64,000 bases of DNA from Tetrahymena elliotti 4EA (Eukaryota; Ciliophora; Oligohymenophorea; Hymenostomatida; Tetrahymenidae): assembly GCA_000231825.2 (NCBI GenBank), contig JH720312.1, forward strand, positions 642,260-706,259. Direction: 5' to 3'. Shown here in pieces: positions 38,272 to 53,400 of this stretch; the stretch's first letter is position 1; the number at the start of each line of letters is the position of its first letter. The notes beneath the pieces were generated by a model. That model did not search any database, had not been told where the DNA came from, and saw nothing but the letters and a program-made list of their open reading frames with translations. Position numbers and translations under genes: made by a program.

Positions 38272-41200
38272 TCAAGCTAATTCCAACTTTTTTAATGGAC
38301 TAGACTAAAAATACCTTCTTTTCACAAAATCAATGATTTTTGAAATCAAATAGGATACTTATAAAATATAGATGGTTATTAATATTATTGAAACGATTAT
38401 TTATAGTAATTTGCTCTATGCATCTGCTAAGTTGTCAATTTAATCACTTACTGCTAAATTTATTATCAAAATCATAGCAAAAACCATAAACACTCTACTT
38501 AGTATATGAAGTATTTATTCTAGTTAATTTTTATATGGTTTCAGAATCAGCATTACTGTTATTTCTACTCCAACTATAAAGCAGCATACCAAAATTTAAT
38601 GAACAGGACTATCTTAATTAAAAACTAATTAATAAATAACTACTGTTTTTCTTATGAGAAACATCATATTCATTATCACTTTCTTTCTGTTAAGTTCTAA
38701 TCCACTATATAAAAATCCATAAATTTACTTTAGTCTATGTGTTTTTATTAAATCATATACATTAATCTTGACAGAGCTAATTGCTAGGAAATTCAAGAAA
38801 ATAATTGCAGATAACAACAAAATAGCAGATATTATTCCTATATAAGTTACAGCTGATATATTTTGAGAGTCATAAAATTAAAGAAAGACTGATAAAAGTA
38901 AATCACAATAAGTTAAAAATCCTAATCCAACAATAATCTGATAAAAATATTCATATTAATAACTTCTACATAATTCAGAAAACAAATTTGAGGGATTTAA
39001 CTTTTTATTTAAAAATTTACTTATCAAGTACAGGATAAAAGAAAAACACCAGATAGCTGCTGATTAAACTAAATTAGAGTAAATAAATGTATCAAATTTT
39101 TCTTACTAAAATTTGTATGGAGCATTAGAATGTCCACTTTTTATGTTAGGAATGGTTTCAAAGTTTGCAAAATCGAAAATCCTTATTACATTATAGAGAG
39201 TATTATCATATTGGACATTAAAATAAAGAAGATAATTTTGCAGCTACAAGATATCAAAAAAGCTAACTAGTAAATAAAATTGACTACTTAATAAAAGAAT
39301 AAGTAGATTTACACCAGCTAAACCTGATAAAACTTATGTTGCTTTTATTAATTATGGATATGTCTAAGGATTATAATAAGGTAGATCACCACTTAAATTG
39401 GTGATTTTTAATCCAAAGTTTTAAGAATCTTAAATATTTTACGGATCAACAAAATTCACAAAAAGTTTTTCATAAATAATACTATTTTAAGAAGTCGTGA
39501 TTTAAATTTAGAGCAGAATTTTCAATTCCTGTGCAACATTTGCTATTTGAGAATTTATTGAATCAAGAGAGGAGTTATTAACATAATACAAACTCTGTTA
39601 TATTTTATAATCATTTGACTCTTTTTAATCTAAACTAAATATCCAATTCTCATTTTTTACAAATACTTTAAGATCAAAAGTTATATAGGCAGTTATAATA
39701 ACAATATTGTTATGTTATGAAATTTAATCTGAAATTTTTAGGTATGGTGTAGCCCCACCTGTTGGATTATTAACACAATTTAATGTATTACTATCAAAAT
39801 ATTAGCTTTTCTAACATGTTACACATTCATTATTACTATTTAAATTTTAATTGGATGGACAAGATAGGCAGTAACTCTCAGAGTTTGTGCACGTTAAACA
39901 ATTAGTGGAGCATATCTCACATTGCTAACCCAATATAAAGTATCCAGAAATACATTAATCACATACTTGAGGTTAGGTTTAGTCAGGATTATTTTGATAG
40001 TATTATTTACAATTAGAACAATTTGTTAATGAGGTGCAATTTAAACAGTTTGAGGGACAATTAATACAAGTATTTGTAGACAAATCATAAAATGTAGATG
40101 CTGGGCAAATTACTACACAATCATTTTGATAAATATATTTTCCATTTGGGCAAGAAGAATAGCATTAGCTATCATCGGGGTTTAGATAATCTGAGCATTT
40201 TGTACATTTAGTGGCAGAATCACAACTTAAGCATGTAGTCTAAACACAAATAAGACACGATTATGATTAAGGATCTAAATAAGTTTAAATTGGGCAGCTT
40301 TAATAACATTAATTAGTCTATAAATAAAGGTAAAATCCATTATTACACTAAGTACATTTGCTGCTATTATCTATACACTAAGCACATTTAGTAAGGTCAC
40401 ATTATTAACATCTTTAGCTATTTGAATCACCATAATATCCTGATTAAGTACAGGTGTTTACACATTCACCCAGTAAAGAGTCTTTGAACATTCCATTAGG
40501 ACAATTTTATACACAACCACCACTATATAAATAGAATCCTAAAGAACAGGAAGTGCATTAAATGGAGTTACAATATAAGCAATCAGGGTAAATAACTGAG
40601 CATTAAGCACATGTTTTAGGATTTAAAGGATCAATAATTGTTCCAGCAGGGCAATTCGTTATACATTAGTTATTGTAAATAATATCATTACAAATAGTAC
40701 ATATTTTAGTCATTTGATCAGGTACTTAATTAGTGCTACATTAATTTACACATGTTTTGTTCACATCATCTATATAGATTGGACATGTTGAATTACATTA
40801 AGTACCATTTAAATATTTTTAAGGTAATGTTGAATAGCAAGATAAGCAAGATCCATCAATTTAACATGTTTTACATAAAGGATTAGTACACTACTAGCAA
40901 ACTTTTATTCCATTTGTGGTGTCAACAAATTTAAAATAACCATCAGGACAAGTATTGCTACATAAGTTAGTTAACGGATTTAAATAGAGATCACCATTTA
41001 TGCATTAAGTACACACTCCAGAATTGCATTTAAAGCAGTCAGATTAAATATCTTAACAAGATTAGCACATATTATTAGAATCAGGATAAGTTCCTTCTGG
41101 ACATTAATTTACACAAACCGAGTTTGATAAATAATATTAAGTATTACATTAAGTACAAATATTAGGAGAAGAAGAATTGCATATATAACACTCTGTACTT

Positions 41201-44200
41201 TATCCACATTGCTCACACTAACTTGTTGTAGTAGACCCATATTTACCTGAAGGACAAGTTTATAGACAAGTATTAGAAGCTGCGTTAAGGAAATAGTTTG
41301 CAATACATTAAGAGCAAGAAGAAGATGTACATTAAGAACAGTTAGGGAATAAACTTGAACAAGCTTAACAAATTTTATTTTAATCTGGATATGTTGAACT
41401 ACTACATGATAAATTGCACTAACCATTTTCTAGATATTGTGTAGGCTAATTTAAATCACAACTTAGACATTTAGTTGGAGCAGTTGGATCACATAGTTCA
41501 CATCTTGTATTTAAGCAATTTTAGCATTTGTTGATACCATTTACTTATGTTTAATATTATTTTATGGGACAATTCAATGAGCAAGATAACCTATCAATAC
41601 TTAAATAGTAACTCGAACTACACTAATTACATTATGTAGAATCACAAGAAATACATTCAAAAGTGAATGCTGATGAGCATAATAAACAGGTGCTTCCATT
41701 AAGATAATATTATGAAGAGCAATTTTATACACAGTCTCCGTTTTGCAAATAAGAATTTGCTGTATTTGAATTGCAGCTCAAACATTAATTCAAATCATTT
41801 GTGTTGCATGCTTTACAGTTTTAATTAGAACATGTTTAGCATAAAATTGAAGGTGGTATTGGATTTGCCCCATTCTAGCATTAACTAATACATTAGCCAA
41901 TAATAGGATCAAAAAAAAATCCTGAACTTTAGCAAGATAAACAAGTTGTAGAGGTACATGTGTTACAATCTTAAAATAAGTTACTGCAGACGGTGCAAAT
42001 ATTTTAGCTGTTTGCGTAATAGCCTGCAGGACAAGTGTCTTCACAATGATCTCGATAAAGAACTTTTTGATTTGTGCATAGCTAACAAACTAAATTTCCT
42101 GCACCATTTGTTGAACATAATATACAATTAACTTAGCCTGGATCAATAACCTAGCAATCTTAAACACATTTAGAAACAGGAGGAGCTAATGAAATTAAAC
42201 CTGTTCCACATGTACTAACACAATTATTTGAAGTTATATCTAGATAATATAAGTTATTTGTACATGATAAACAAGAATTTTATGTACAAGTCTCACAACC
42301 AGAAAAATTTAAGTTACAGTCTGTGCATGAAGATGTTAAGGTATTTACGTACTAATTGCTACTGCATTATGAAACACAAGTAGTATTAGAGAGATAAGGC
42401 TTATTTGTAGGGCATGCGATGCAAGTAACTAAATCAGAGCTGCATGATTAGCAATCAGTATTTGTACAAACTATACATTAATATATAGGACTATTTGATG
42501 TAGCATATCCTTTAGGACAAGAATTAACACAAATATTGTTTCCTTGAACTAAATAAAAAGAACTTTAACATTATAAACAACTGCTTGTTGTGCATAAACT
42601 ACAATTTGAAAACTTTGTGTTACAACTAACACAAACACCATTTGAATTAGCAAAATATCCTGTATTGCAGGATGATTAACATAAATTACCTTACAAGTAC
42701 ATATTTGAATAACAGCTTGTGCAATTATTACTAACTAAAGCGCAGCCTTAACAATTAGCATCACAAGCATTACATATATTTATAGAAGGAACAGTTAATG
42801 TAGTAGATTAGAAATAACCAGTAGGGCAAGTTACAGAGCAGGAATTATTCAATTAGTCAAGGTAATCTGTTGAATTTATACAACTATTACACTAAGTAGA
42901 GGAACATGAGTAGCATCCTACAAATAGAGAAGAGCATAAGATGCAAACNNNNNNNNNNNNNNNNNNNNNNNNNNNNNNNNNNNNNNNNNNNNNNNNNNNN
43001 NNNNNNNNNNNNNNNNNNNNNNNNNNNNNNNNNNNNNNNNNNNNNNNNAGAGCAGGAATTATTCAATTAGTCAAGGTAATCTGTTGAATTTATACAACTA
43101 TTACACTAAGTAGAGGAACATGAGTAGCATCCTACAAATAGAGAAGAGCATAAGATGCAAACATTAGATGAATTTACATACATATTTGAATCACAGCTAT
43201 TAACACAGTTAGAACCATTCAAATAATAATTAGACATACAAGTTAAGCAATTTTAACTAGCAGGTTAGCATGTATTACATTTAGAATTTTAGCATGCAGT
43301 ACATTATGCAATAGAAGTTGATGTATCTTGATAATAGCTCTATGGACATTTATTAATACAAGTCCCTTAATACAGATAATATGAATTTTAGCATTCTGTA
43401 CATTAAATACTATTGCATTATAAGCAATTTGCAAATTTCGAAGAGCATAATTAACAAACTTAATTTTGTGAGTAGTATTAGCTATTACAACTAGTTTAGC
43501 ATTAACTACCTTACAAATTATTATTAGTTGCACATTATGTACATATGTTGATATCTGCTTGGCATGATACACAATTAGAATCTGTACAAGCTTTACAGGT
43601 TCTTGAAGTAGTATTTAATTAATATCCAGAAGGGCATGTTGCTAAGCAGCTACTTAAATTAGGTTGCAAATAATAATTTGTTAAACATAAACTACAAGAA
43701 CTACTATTTGAGCATTATTAGCAATTCGAAAAGCATTGATCACAAGTTAAAGTAGAAGTATTTTAGAAATATTAGATAGGACAAGATGATTAACACTAAT
43801 CATTAATTAAATAAGTATTAGATAAGCATGATAGACATTTAGTAGTGTCATTTGAATTACAAGTATTACATGTTTAGTTTGAACAAGCTACACATATTTA
43901 TCCATTCCAATACTACTTACTAGGACAAACACATTAATTCTAAGTATTTACTGTTCTACCTCCAGTACAACTCAAGCATTATGTCCCAACTGAACATGTA
44001 AGGCAATCAGGTAAACATGGCTAACAAGCTGAAGAAGAAACATAATAGCCATCAGTACATTAAGTACAGCCACTTGCAATTTAAGTACATGCAATACAAT
44101 AGCTTTATTAACACTATCATTTAAAAAAAAAGATAAATAAAATTAATAATAAATTAAAGTGAATAGAAATATAAATAATTCTTTTTAAAACTTTGGAGTC

Positions 44201-45953
44201 CAATTAATTTTTAGAACCCTGGTTTAAGTTGCTAATATTACAAACAGCAAAAATTTTTGCAATCAAAATATTTGTATTAGTGATTTTTTTTTTTAATAAA
44301 ATTTTTGCTTTAAATAATTTAATTTTTCATATTTTACATTAAATTAGTAAACAGATAGTTCTCTTATTCCAAAATATTGATACTTATTTAAATCACCATT
44401 ATTATCTGTAGATTCTTTAGAGCTTATAGCAACCATATTATTTAAAATATTCAATGTAACCTTACTGCTAGGAACAGCAAAATCATATTAAAAATCTCCG
44501 ACATACTCATTTGCTGAAAGACCGCAAATTTATGATGGAGTTATACCACTTAAGGATATACCCTATGCACTAGTAGAACTTCCAACAATAGATATTGTTA
44601 GTCCAGAAGGATTGCTTGAGGAATTATAATCAATCAAAACCCATTTAAATGACACCCTAACATATTTATATGATGAGGTATATTGCTATGTAGCTATCAA
44701 AGAAGTGTTACGATTACTAAAAAATCCACCCAAAAGCTAATATTAACCACAACGAGTATACTTAGATGAGTAGTTATTCACATTTACAAAATTTTAGTAG
44801 ATTAAAGCATTTTTGTCTATCTCAAAGCTAGAAAAAATAAAACTGTACAAAGCTTGCAACAAATAAGAACCTATTAATTATTTTTTATTGAGTTATTTAA
44901 CAAATTATTTTTAAAAATAAATTATTAAAAACCTTAAAGTGTTCTCTTTTTATCTAAACAAAGATTATTTAGTGTTTCATAATCACTTGGGCAGATAGAT
45001 TAGCATTAAGCTTCAAAATTAGGTGTTTAAACTGGCACAAACCCCACTTAACAAGTAGTACAATAAATGTTACCAGAAGCAACATCGATACAATTAGGAA
45101 TCCATATACATTTTCCATTTATATTAAAGTGGGGAACTGAGCAAATGGAGACACATTTTCCTTCTTATAGAAAAAAATTACTTTTATTTATGATACAACT
45201 AGAATTTTGAAGAATAGAACAAGTTGTATCACATGAAGTGCATGTTATTGATGTACCAGTACATGCCAAACAAGTATTATCACAATTCTCTATATTGTAT
45301 TAAATAGCTTTAATCCAAACGTATGAAGTTCCACTTGAAGAAGTTAAATCAATCATAGAAAAGAGAGTATAAGTATTATCTGCAGGTAAAGTAGTTGTAT
45401 TCAAATTAACTTCATAAATTTAGTATTATTTTATTTAAGAAATATTTAAAATTTAATAATTTTACAGTTATAATAGATATCTGATTATGTAACTGTGCTG
45501 CTTGGATTATCAAGTTAACAATTAATTTTTAGTACTTCATTTCCAGTATTACTAAAAGTATAAGTAATTGGGCTTAAATTATCCAACTTAAAAGAAACTT
45601 TTGTTTACTATCTAATACTAAAGATTTCTATCCTTAAATCTCTTTTGAAGTGTGGTGGTAAGTTATTTATATCAAAGGCAGCAATAGATGAACTAGAAGC
45701 GCTAGTAGGATATATACTGGTGTATTTGAAATTAGCATAGAAGGGTTAAACAAATACTCCATAAGCATTATAACATGTATTTGTTTATTTACTATATGTA
45801 CTCAGATTATTTTATTCATATGATACTAATTAAATGTTTCTATCTTTAAATATTAAATAATTAAATTTGAAAAATCTGAAAAGATTAATTACCTGCTAAA
45901 TATAGTTAAAAGCTTAGAAAAAATGTAAATATTTATGTAAATTATCTCTACAT
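38272..45953 (-). CDS. cysteine-rich surface receptor-like protein, copy 3 (contains false gap)
   Basis: Seen: ATG 45953, TGA 38272. Introns at 45844-45892, 45410-45465, 44871-44932 and 44114-44337 precede a long Cys-rich body. The signal peptide (FTFFLSFQLYLA) is followed by two non-Cys beta-rich segments (DRNIQLVSYEQNN...YNAYGVFVQPFYA; YKYVRVSFKWVLIDYN...CGLSANEYVGDFQYDF) with a short Cys stretch between. Then come dozens of furin/GFR-like units (CxxC...C) from about 44110 to 39750, and a multi-pass membrane C-terminus (39700-38272, for example VFMVFAMILIINLAV). Known: the layout resembles ciliate furin-repeat membrane proteins; ligand unknown. A 100-N gap sits in the Cys repeats but its edges overlap by 114 bp, so the true gene is about 214 bp shorter. 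Nearly identical to copy 5 in its 3' part. I did not check every codon of the repeat region. Confidence 0.82.
42835..42948. repeat. left copy of the 114-bp overlap at the gap
   Basis: Identical by eye to 43049-43162, running from AGAGCAGGAATTATTC to AAGATGCAAAC. The sister gene (copy 5) has this segment only once, near 59707. Confidence 0.9.
42949..43048. other. 100-N assembly gap, very probably artificial
   Basis: Exactly 100 N, a conventional size for unknown gaps. The same 114 bp lie on both sides. The offset between copies 3 and 5 changes from 16873 to 16659 across it, a difference of 214 = 100 + 114. This means that nothing is missing and the two contig ends should be merged. Confidence 0.9.
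43049..43162. repeat. right copy of the 114-bp overlap at the gap
   Basis: Second copy of 42835-42948, immediately after the N run. Confidence 0.9.
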
Positions 45954-47459
45954 TTTTATAATTCTGATTTTCTTTTGTAAATTTTATACTTTTAATTAAT
46001 TTTTGTTTTGATAAATTATTATTCTGGCTTTTTATGTTTTAGTAATTTAAAAAAGTTTTTCAAAATCAAAATTACATCATCTAATGATCTTAGCCTTAAT
46101 TTATATTGTTTAGTCTCTTTATTTATTCATTCAAAAATTAAAAATTGGAAATCTTTTTATAGCTTACTTTAACTTTACTAGTCTTAATTATAATATTAAT
46201 ATTAAAAATTTTACAATATTTAGTGGTAAAAATTCTTAAAAATTGATTTCTAAATTATGCAGTTAAAGTTATCAAAAAGATTGTATTAATTTTTAACTAA
46301 AATTTGGAATGACAAACATTAGTACTTTTCCAGATTTTAATTACTATTCGTAAAAATTTTTATCAAATATCAAGAAGTGTAAATTTAAATTTTAGATTAC
46401 AATTTTAATTAAGATCAATCATACAATCATATTTTATAATAAAAATGAAGGATTTGTAAATTTAATAATTTTTTATTTAATAGAAAGAGAGTTTTTTGTT
46501 AAAAGAAAGAACAAAATTTATTTTACTACCCACATTTTCAATAATCTTTTTAAAATTAAAATATTTATTTCATAAAATAAAAACAGTGCAAAATATTTTA
46601 ATAATTGTATAATAATAATAAAAATATGAGATTTGTAAATAATAATTTTTTTAAAGTTATATTTAAAATATTTATTAACATTTCCAATTCAATCTTAACA
46701 TTTGTTTTTTATAATTTATTCTGGAATTTTAATTAAATTTTGAATTTATTATATCAATAAATTAATGAAAAAAATTGTTCTTTCATGCATATAAAAAGAA
46801 GTAACAAAATTTGTTAAATTTTGTCACATAAAGACTATTTAATATCATAGAAAAACAAATTTGTCCAAAGGAATAAAAATTAATTTTTAATAAACACTTA
46901 ATAGTTCACCTACTCACAATACTTTCATTCCTGAAGAAAAATTTTTAATTATTTTTATGGCTGTAATCATAATAGTCATTAATTAATAACATAGAATATT
47001 TCAGTGGGATATTTCTATTACAAATTATGATTTGGTTTGTACTTTTATTTTTGACAAATACAACTAGAATTAATATCTTAATAAGAAATTAAAATTTATT
47101 TCTATTAAAATATTTTTGTTGAATTAATTCATTTTAGACAAAACTACAAAAAAACTTAATTATTAATTATCTTACTTATTTAATTAAGAAAATTTAAAAG
47201 AAAAAGATCATAGACTTATAATAATATTTATAATATATTTTGAATTATTTTTCATAAATTAAAAAAATAATTTATTTTAAGTAATACTGATTACAAGGAT
47301 TTATTAAATGTATAATACCTTAAACACTCTAATCTAAGGAGAAAAAAAATTTTTGAAAAAAATATTCACCTGAAAAATTTCATTTAAGAGATAAATTTAA
47401 AAACTTTAAAAAATTTTTAATAAGTAAAACATTAGTATTTACAAAGTATACTTAAATAG
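45954..47459. other. intergenic region upstream of copy 3
   Basis: No gene recognised. The part up to about 47000 is the diverged upstream arm of the segmental duplication and contains the presumed promoter of copy 3. A run of 15 T lies near 47490, just inside the coding end of copy 4. Confidence 0.5.
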
Positions 47460-50400
47460 TCAAACTATTTTAACATTACCTTAAATCTGTTTTTTTTTTT
47501 TTTTAAATTAAATTAAAATTTTGTAGATTAAATAGATGACTTGAGAAAGATAAATTATGACAACTAGAGTAGAAATAAGTATTTAAATAATACTTGATGT
47601 GTTTTTACCTAAATTATCTATTCCATCATTTATTGCCAAACTAATAATCATTATCATGGATATTATCAAAAGGAATCTGCTAAAAATATGAAGTTTAAAT
47701 TCTTTTTAAGCTTCATAAGGTTTGAGAATTATCATAACGGTTGTTTCTACTCCCAATATCAAGCAACAAATATAGACTTAATTGATAGGATTTTCTTGAT
47801 TAAAAACTAATTATTAAATTACTACAGTTTTGCGTAATAAAAATAATAAATTAATTATTGCTTTTTTTGTATTAATCTCTAATCCATTATATAAAAATCC
47901 ATATATTCTTTTTACATTTGTATTGAACAATAAATCATTTATTTTGATTTTTGTTGATTTAAAAGTGATAAAGTTTAAGGATACTATCATTAAAAGCATT
48001 AAAGATGCAAAAGCCACTCCTATTATTGTCTATAAATTCATCTAGCTTAAGTCATAAAATTACAAAAAAACTGCTAACAACAAATCACAATAAGTTAAAA
48101 AACCTAAACCAATAAATATCTGATAGAAATATTGTTTTGAATAGCCTTAACAGTGTTCAACTATCTTGTTTGAAAAGCAAAAAAATCTTGAAGAAATTAG
48201 CCTACAAATTAAGTAAAGAATAAAAGATATGGACCAAATAGCAATAGATTAAATCAAATTAGAAAAAAAGAAAGTAGAAATATGTTCCATTTTAAATTTA
48301 AAAGGAGCAGCCGATTGGTAGTTTCTTATGTTAGGAATGACTTCAAAATTAGCAAAATCTAATAACTTCAAAAGGTTGTATAAAATTGGGTCATATTGAA
48401 TATTAAGGTATAAAAGATAGTTAGTTAATTATAAAATATCAAAAAAACTCACTAAAAGGTAAAATGGAGATCCTATTAAAAGCAAAATTGTTGATAGAGT
48501 AATAATGAAAGATGGTACTTAATTTGTGCTACTAACAGTTGGATAAACTTAATCACTATAGTTAGGTAAATTACCATTTAAGTAGTAAACTTTTAGCCCA
48601 AACAATTAATCATCTATGATATTTTTTGGGTTAACAAAATTTACATTTAATTTTTTGTATGGTTTTTAATCAACATTTACTAATATATTAATAAACAATT
48701 TAAGAGTGTAAACGTTATTAACTGTAAGGCTATTTTATGATTTAACTAAATAATAATTTATTTGATAATTTTTAGAAGGATACTCTTCATCTAAACTCAA
48801 AACCCAGTTCTAGTTAGTAACGAACACATCTAAATCAAATGTTATCTATGCTTTCAGTATTATTTTATCTTAATCTTTTGATACTAAATCAGAAACAAAC
48901 AACGTTGGAGTTGCTCCTCCTGATGCTTCTTTACAAAATTAAAAGCCATGTATATCCTTGTAATTTACATATCCATTTGGGCATTAAGTTAAACATTTTT
49001 TGCTATTCAAATCTAAATAATTATTTATTGATTTACACTTTGTACAATATCCTGGATTGCATAAAATACAGTCAATATCCAAAGACCCACAAGGTTAGCA
49101 TATTTAATTACTATCACTATAAGTGCCTTCAGGACATGATAAAACACAAATGCTGTTTAACAGAAAATATGGTTTTGTACATTTCAAACATTAGTTCGGA
49201 GATAAAGGATTACATTATTCGCATTCAATTTTTTAATCACAGAATTAGCAACTAAATGTTATATCATCTTTATACTTAAAATCTGGACAGCTTTGAGAAC
49301 AAATATTTGTTTGAGAATCAAGATAAAAACCACTTTTGCAAGATTAACATTACATGATTGTGCATTATTAACAGTTTTAAAAAAGAGAATTACATGGTAA
49401 GCATTTGTTACTTTTATCAGCATAACTTGTGAGAGAGCAAGATAAATTGCATGTATTATTTTCAAAATACTTTTGGTTAGAGTTTTAATCGCAACTTAAA
49501 CAATTTTGTGGATCATTTTTATCACAAGTTAAGCATGTTTAATTTAAACAGTTTTGACAAACATTAATACCTCCAAGAGTTACTTGATATTATTTGTTAG
49601 GGCAGTCCAAACTGCAAGTTTTTTAATCTAAACTTAAGTAATAATTAGAATTGCATTAATTGCAGTTAGAATTAGTACATATATTACAATTTGTAAATTT
49701 GTTTGAACAGAGATCACATTAATTGACATTTAGATAATATGTAGGCAAACAAGAATCTACACAATCCCCATTTTAGAGGTAAGGATATTATGAGCCTGAG
49801 TTGCAAGTAAGACATTAATTAAGATTAGTACTTTCACAAGATTAGCATTTAAGATTTGTACAAGGTTAGCATTATATGGAAGATGAAGAAGGATTTGCTC
49901 CATAAATGCATTATGAAGTACATACTTTAGCAACTGGGTCAAAATATTAACTTGCATTTAAGCATTAGCTGCAGGATATAGAAGTACAAATACTACATCC
50001 CTAAAATAAAGAATTACACTGTTAACAAAAATTTTGAGAATCTAAATACTTTCCAGACGGACAACTTGTAACACACTAATTTTAATCAATTACTAATCCA
50101 TTATTACATAATTCACATTACTAAGTATTACTTGAATCTGTCGTGCATTTTATGCAATTAGTTATACTAATACAATTTTAAACACACTATTTGATAGATT
50201 TGATAGGATTAGAAATAGGAACTAAAGGAGATACACATGAACTAGCACAAGAGTTTGTAATAATATCCAGATATTAATTAGGGTCAGAACAAGAAAAACA
50301 TTCTGTTTATGAGCAAGTTCCACATCCAGTAAAAGTACTAGAGCATAAAATGCATTAATTTAAATTATTTTTATAATAATTTAATGAACATTATGAAACA

Positions 50401-53400
50401 CAATTTCCATCTTGTAATAAGGGATTTGATGATGATAGATAGCAAGATGTGCAGTAATTTAAATTAGAGCTCTAACATTCCTAACAGAGGCTGTTTGTAC
50501 ATTGAATGCATTCATTATAACTATTAACTGAAGAACTCGCATATCCTTATGGGCATTAATACTAACATTTATTTTATCCTTAAACTAAATAATAAGGATT
50601 TTCACATTACTAGCATTAACTAATGGTACATTAATTACAATTTGGGAAATCATTAGTACATATAATGCAAGTATTACTTGTGTTTGGATAATAGCCAGGA
50701 TTACACTATAATTAACAAATGCTTCCTTGCAAGTACATATTTGAAGGACAGCTTGTACAATTTTTACTATTTTAATCACATGTTAAACAATTTGTATCAC
50801 AAAGAGAGCAAATGTTTTGAGGAGGAGATCCTATTTAAGTTTTAAAACTATTGCTAGGGCAATCAATATCACAAATATTTGTTGTAGGGTTCAGAAAGTC
50901 AGTATTCTTGATACAGCTATTACATTAATTTTAAGTACATGATAAGCAACCTTAAAATTTGGAAGAGCATAAAATACATATCCTTTAGGAGTCTGAATAC
51001 ATAGTTGAACCACAATCTGATATACAAAGAGAATTTTTTAAAAAGTTTGGAGCAGAGCATGAAAGGCATGTTTGGCTAGGAGGGAGTTCACAAGTTCCAC
51101 AATTTTAATTTAAGCATTAAGTGCATTATGGTGGAGTAGTAGAAGAATCTTCAAAGTATCCTGAAGGACAAATATTATAACATTTTCCTTAATACAGATA
51201 ATATGAAGGTTAGCATTTAGTACATTCTGTAGGAGTGCATTCAGAGCATTAAGATATCTTTGTAGAGCAAAGTTAACAAATATTGTTTAAAGGATAATAT
51301 TAAGAGTCACAATTAGTTTAGCAAATATAACCTTATAAGTTAAAATTACTTACACATTACTAACATTAGGATTCATCAATTTAGCATGCTAAGCAATTAG
51401 AATCAGTACATGGGATGCATTACCATGTATTAGAATTTTACTTCTGCCCAGCTGGACAATTAGTTGAGCAATTTGCTCCATCAATTGATAGATATGTATT
51501 AGGTAAACAATTTGTACAAGCTGAAGAATTAATGCATTTTTAGCAATTTACCAAACAAGAATCGCAAGTTAAATTATTTTGATAAGTTAAGTCAGGACAT
51601 TAAGAAACACAATTTTTATAAAATAGATAGTAATTTGTTGGACAGGTTAGGCATTCATTACTATTCTATGAGTTACAACTTTTGCATGAAATATTTTAAC
51701 AAGCTATACAATTAGAACCATTCCAATATTATGTATCTGGGCATACACATTAACCCGAAGTAAGAATAGCTCCTCCATAACATGAATCACAAGTATTTGA
51801 AGAAGAGCAAGTTAAACATATTGATTAACAAGATTCGCAGAAAGAATTATTATCTAAATAAAACCCTTAAATACATTAGGTACATCCATTTGCAGTTTAA
51901 GATGAACACTGTTAGCAATTTGGTTAAATACACTATTTATATGTTTAATTCAAAAAATTAAATAGCTTATTAAAATTTTTAGAATAAAAAAATATATAAA
52001 AATGTACATTAAATGCATAGATCGAAAATTCTCTAATCCCAAAATATTAATTCTTATTGGTTTTGACATTAACGGTATCACTGTTAATGTTACTATAAAT
52101 ATAATCCATTTGATTATTTATTTAAAAAGTAACCATTCCACTAGGAACTAAGAAATCATATTAGAAATCCCCTACATATTCAGGAACACTCAGACCACAA
52201 ATTTATTGTGTACTCAAACCACTAATATCTAAAGTTTAAGTAGGAGTAGAACTTCCTTAAACTGAAAATGTAAGGAGAGTTGGATTTGTGTTAGAATTAT
52301 AATCAATAAGAACCCACTTAAAAGTAACTCTAACATATTGAAAACTAGTTGAATATTGTTAAGTGGTAATCGTAGATGTTTTTGTAAAAGAAAAGTACCC
52401 ACCTAAAAGAAAATAATCTCCACATCGAGTATATTATGAATTCAAACCTGCACCATTGATAAAATTTTATAATGATAAACTCATTTTATTGATTTCACTG
52501 AATGAAAAAATGTCAGTATAAAGTCCTTATAAAAGGTATTATCCTATTTTTTAAATATTTTAAAATTGTAAATTTTAATTTTAGAAATAGTTTACCAAAA
52601 TAATTTGATTTGTTATCAACACAAATTCCATTAATATACGAGTAATCTTTAGGACAATAGCGCTAACATTATGCTTCATAATTGCTTGTCAAAACTACTA
52701 CATATCCACTTTGGCATTGAGTACATTATGTGTTTCCTGTTGCAACTTATTAACAATTAGGAATCCAAACACATTTACCATTTATGTTAAAATGAGGAAC
52801 AGAACAAGAAGAAACACATTTTCCTTCTTATAAAATATAATTTGAATTGTTGAGAATGCAATTATCTGCAGATAGATAAGAACAATTTGTATCACAAGAT
52901 GTGCATTAGTGAGGATTATTTACACAGGAAAGACAAGTATTATCACATGTTTAAATATTATATTATATTTCTTTTACATTTATGTAAGAGCTACCACTAG
53001 ATGCTCCATTATCTACAACAGAAAAAATGGAATAATCAGAATTTGCTGGTATTGTAGCCGTCTGATAATTTACTGTTAAAAAATGTCAATATATATTTTA
53101 ATTGAAAGTTAAAAAATACATATGTAAAAGTAGTCGCTATTTTTTTCTATACTATTTCCATTCAAATTACAAGGGAAATTAAATCTTTAGGCTGGCACTG
53201 ATGCATCAAATGAGTATGAAATAGGGGACAATTAATCTAATTAAAATTTTACTCCAACACTATCTTATTTTAAATTCAGTATTTCTATCCTTACTTCTCT
53301 AATATAATGAGGTGGGAGATTATTAACTTCAAAAACAGCGTAGTTATAATTATTGCTTGTGGGATTATTTTTTGAATATTAAAAATATCCACCATACATA

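Larger units (their letters stand above)
37960..47000. repeat. about 9-kb segmental duplication, unit 1
   Basis: Contains receptor copy 3 plus flanks and matches unit 2 at about 54830-63710. Stop codons are offset by exactly 16873 bp (38272 versus 55145). Flanking similarity persists about 1 kb upstream of the start codons (for example GTTCTTTCATG near 46780 and 63510) but is much more diverged than the gene body. Confidence 0.8.

Noticed and set aside
41109..43572. Short Cys/Val/Leu-rich ORFs under the standard code inside the receptor copies (also 57982-60231)
   Set aside because: They are shadow frames of the TAA/TAG-containing receptor genes. The true frame shows regular CxxC units; the shadow frames do not.
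48839..49255. Plus-strand 138-codon ORF within receptor copy 4
   Set aside because: It lies antisense to the Cys-unit body and membrane linker; composition follows from the opposite strand.
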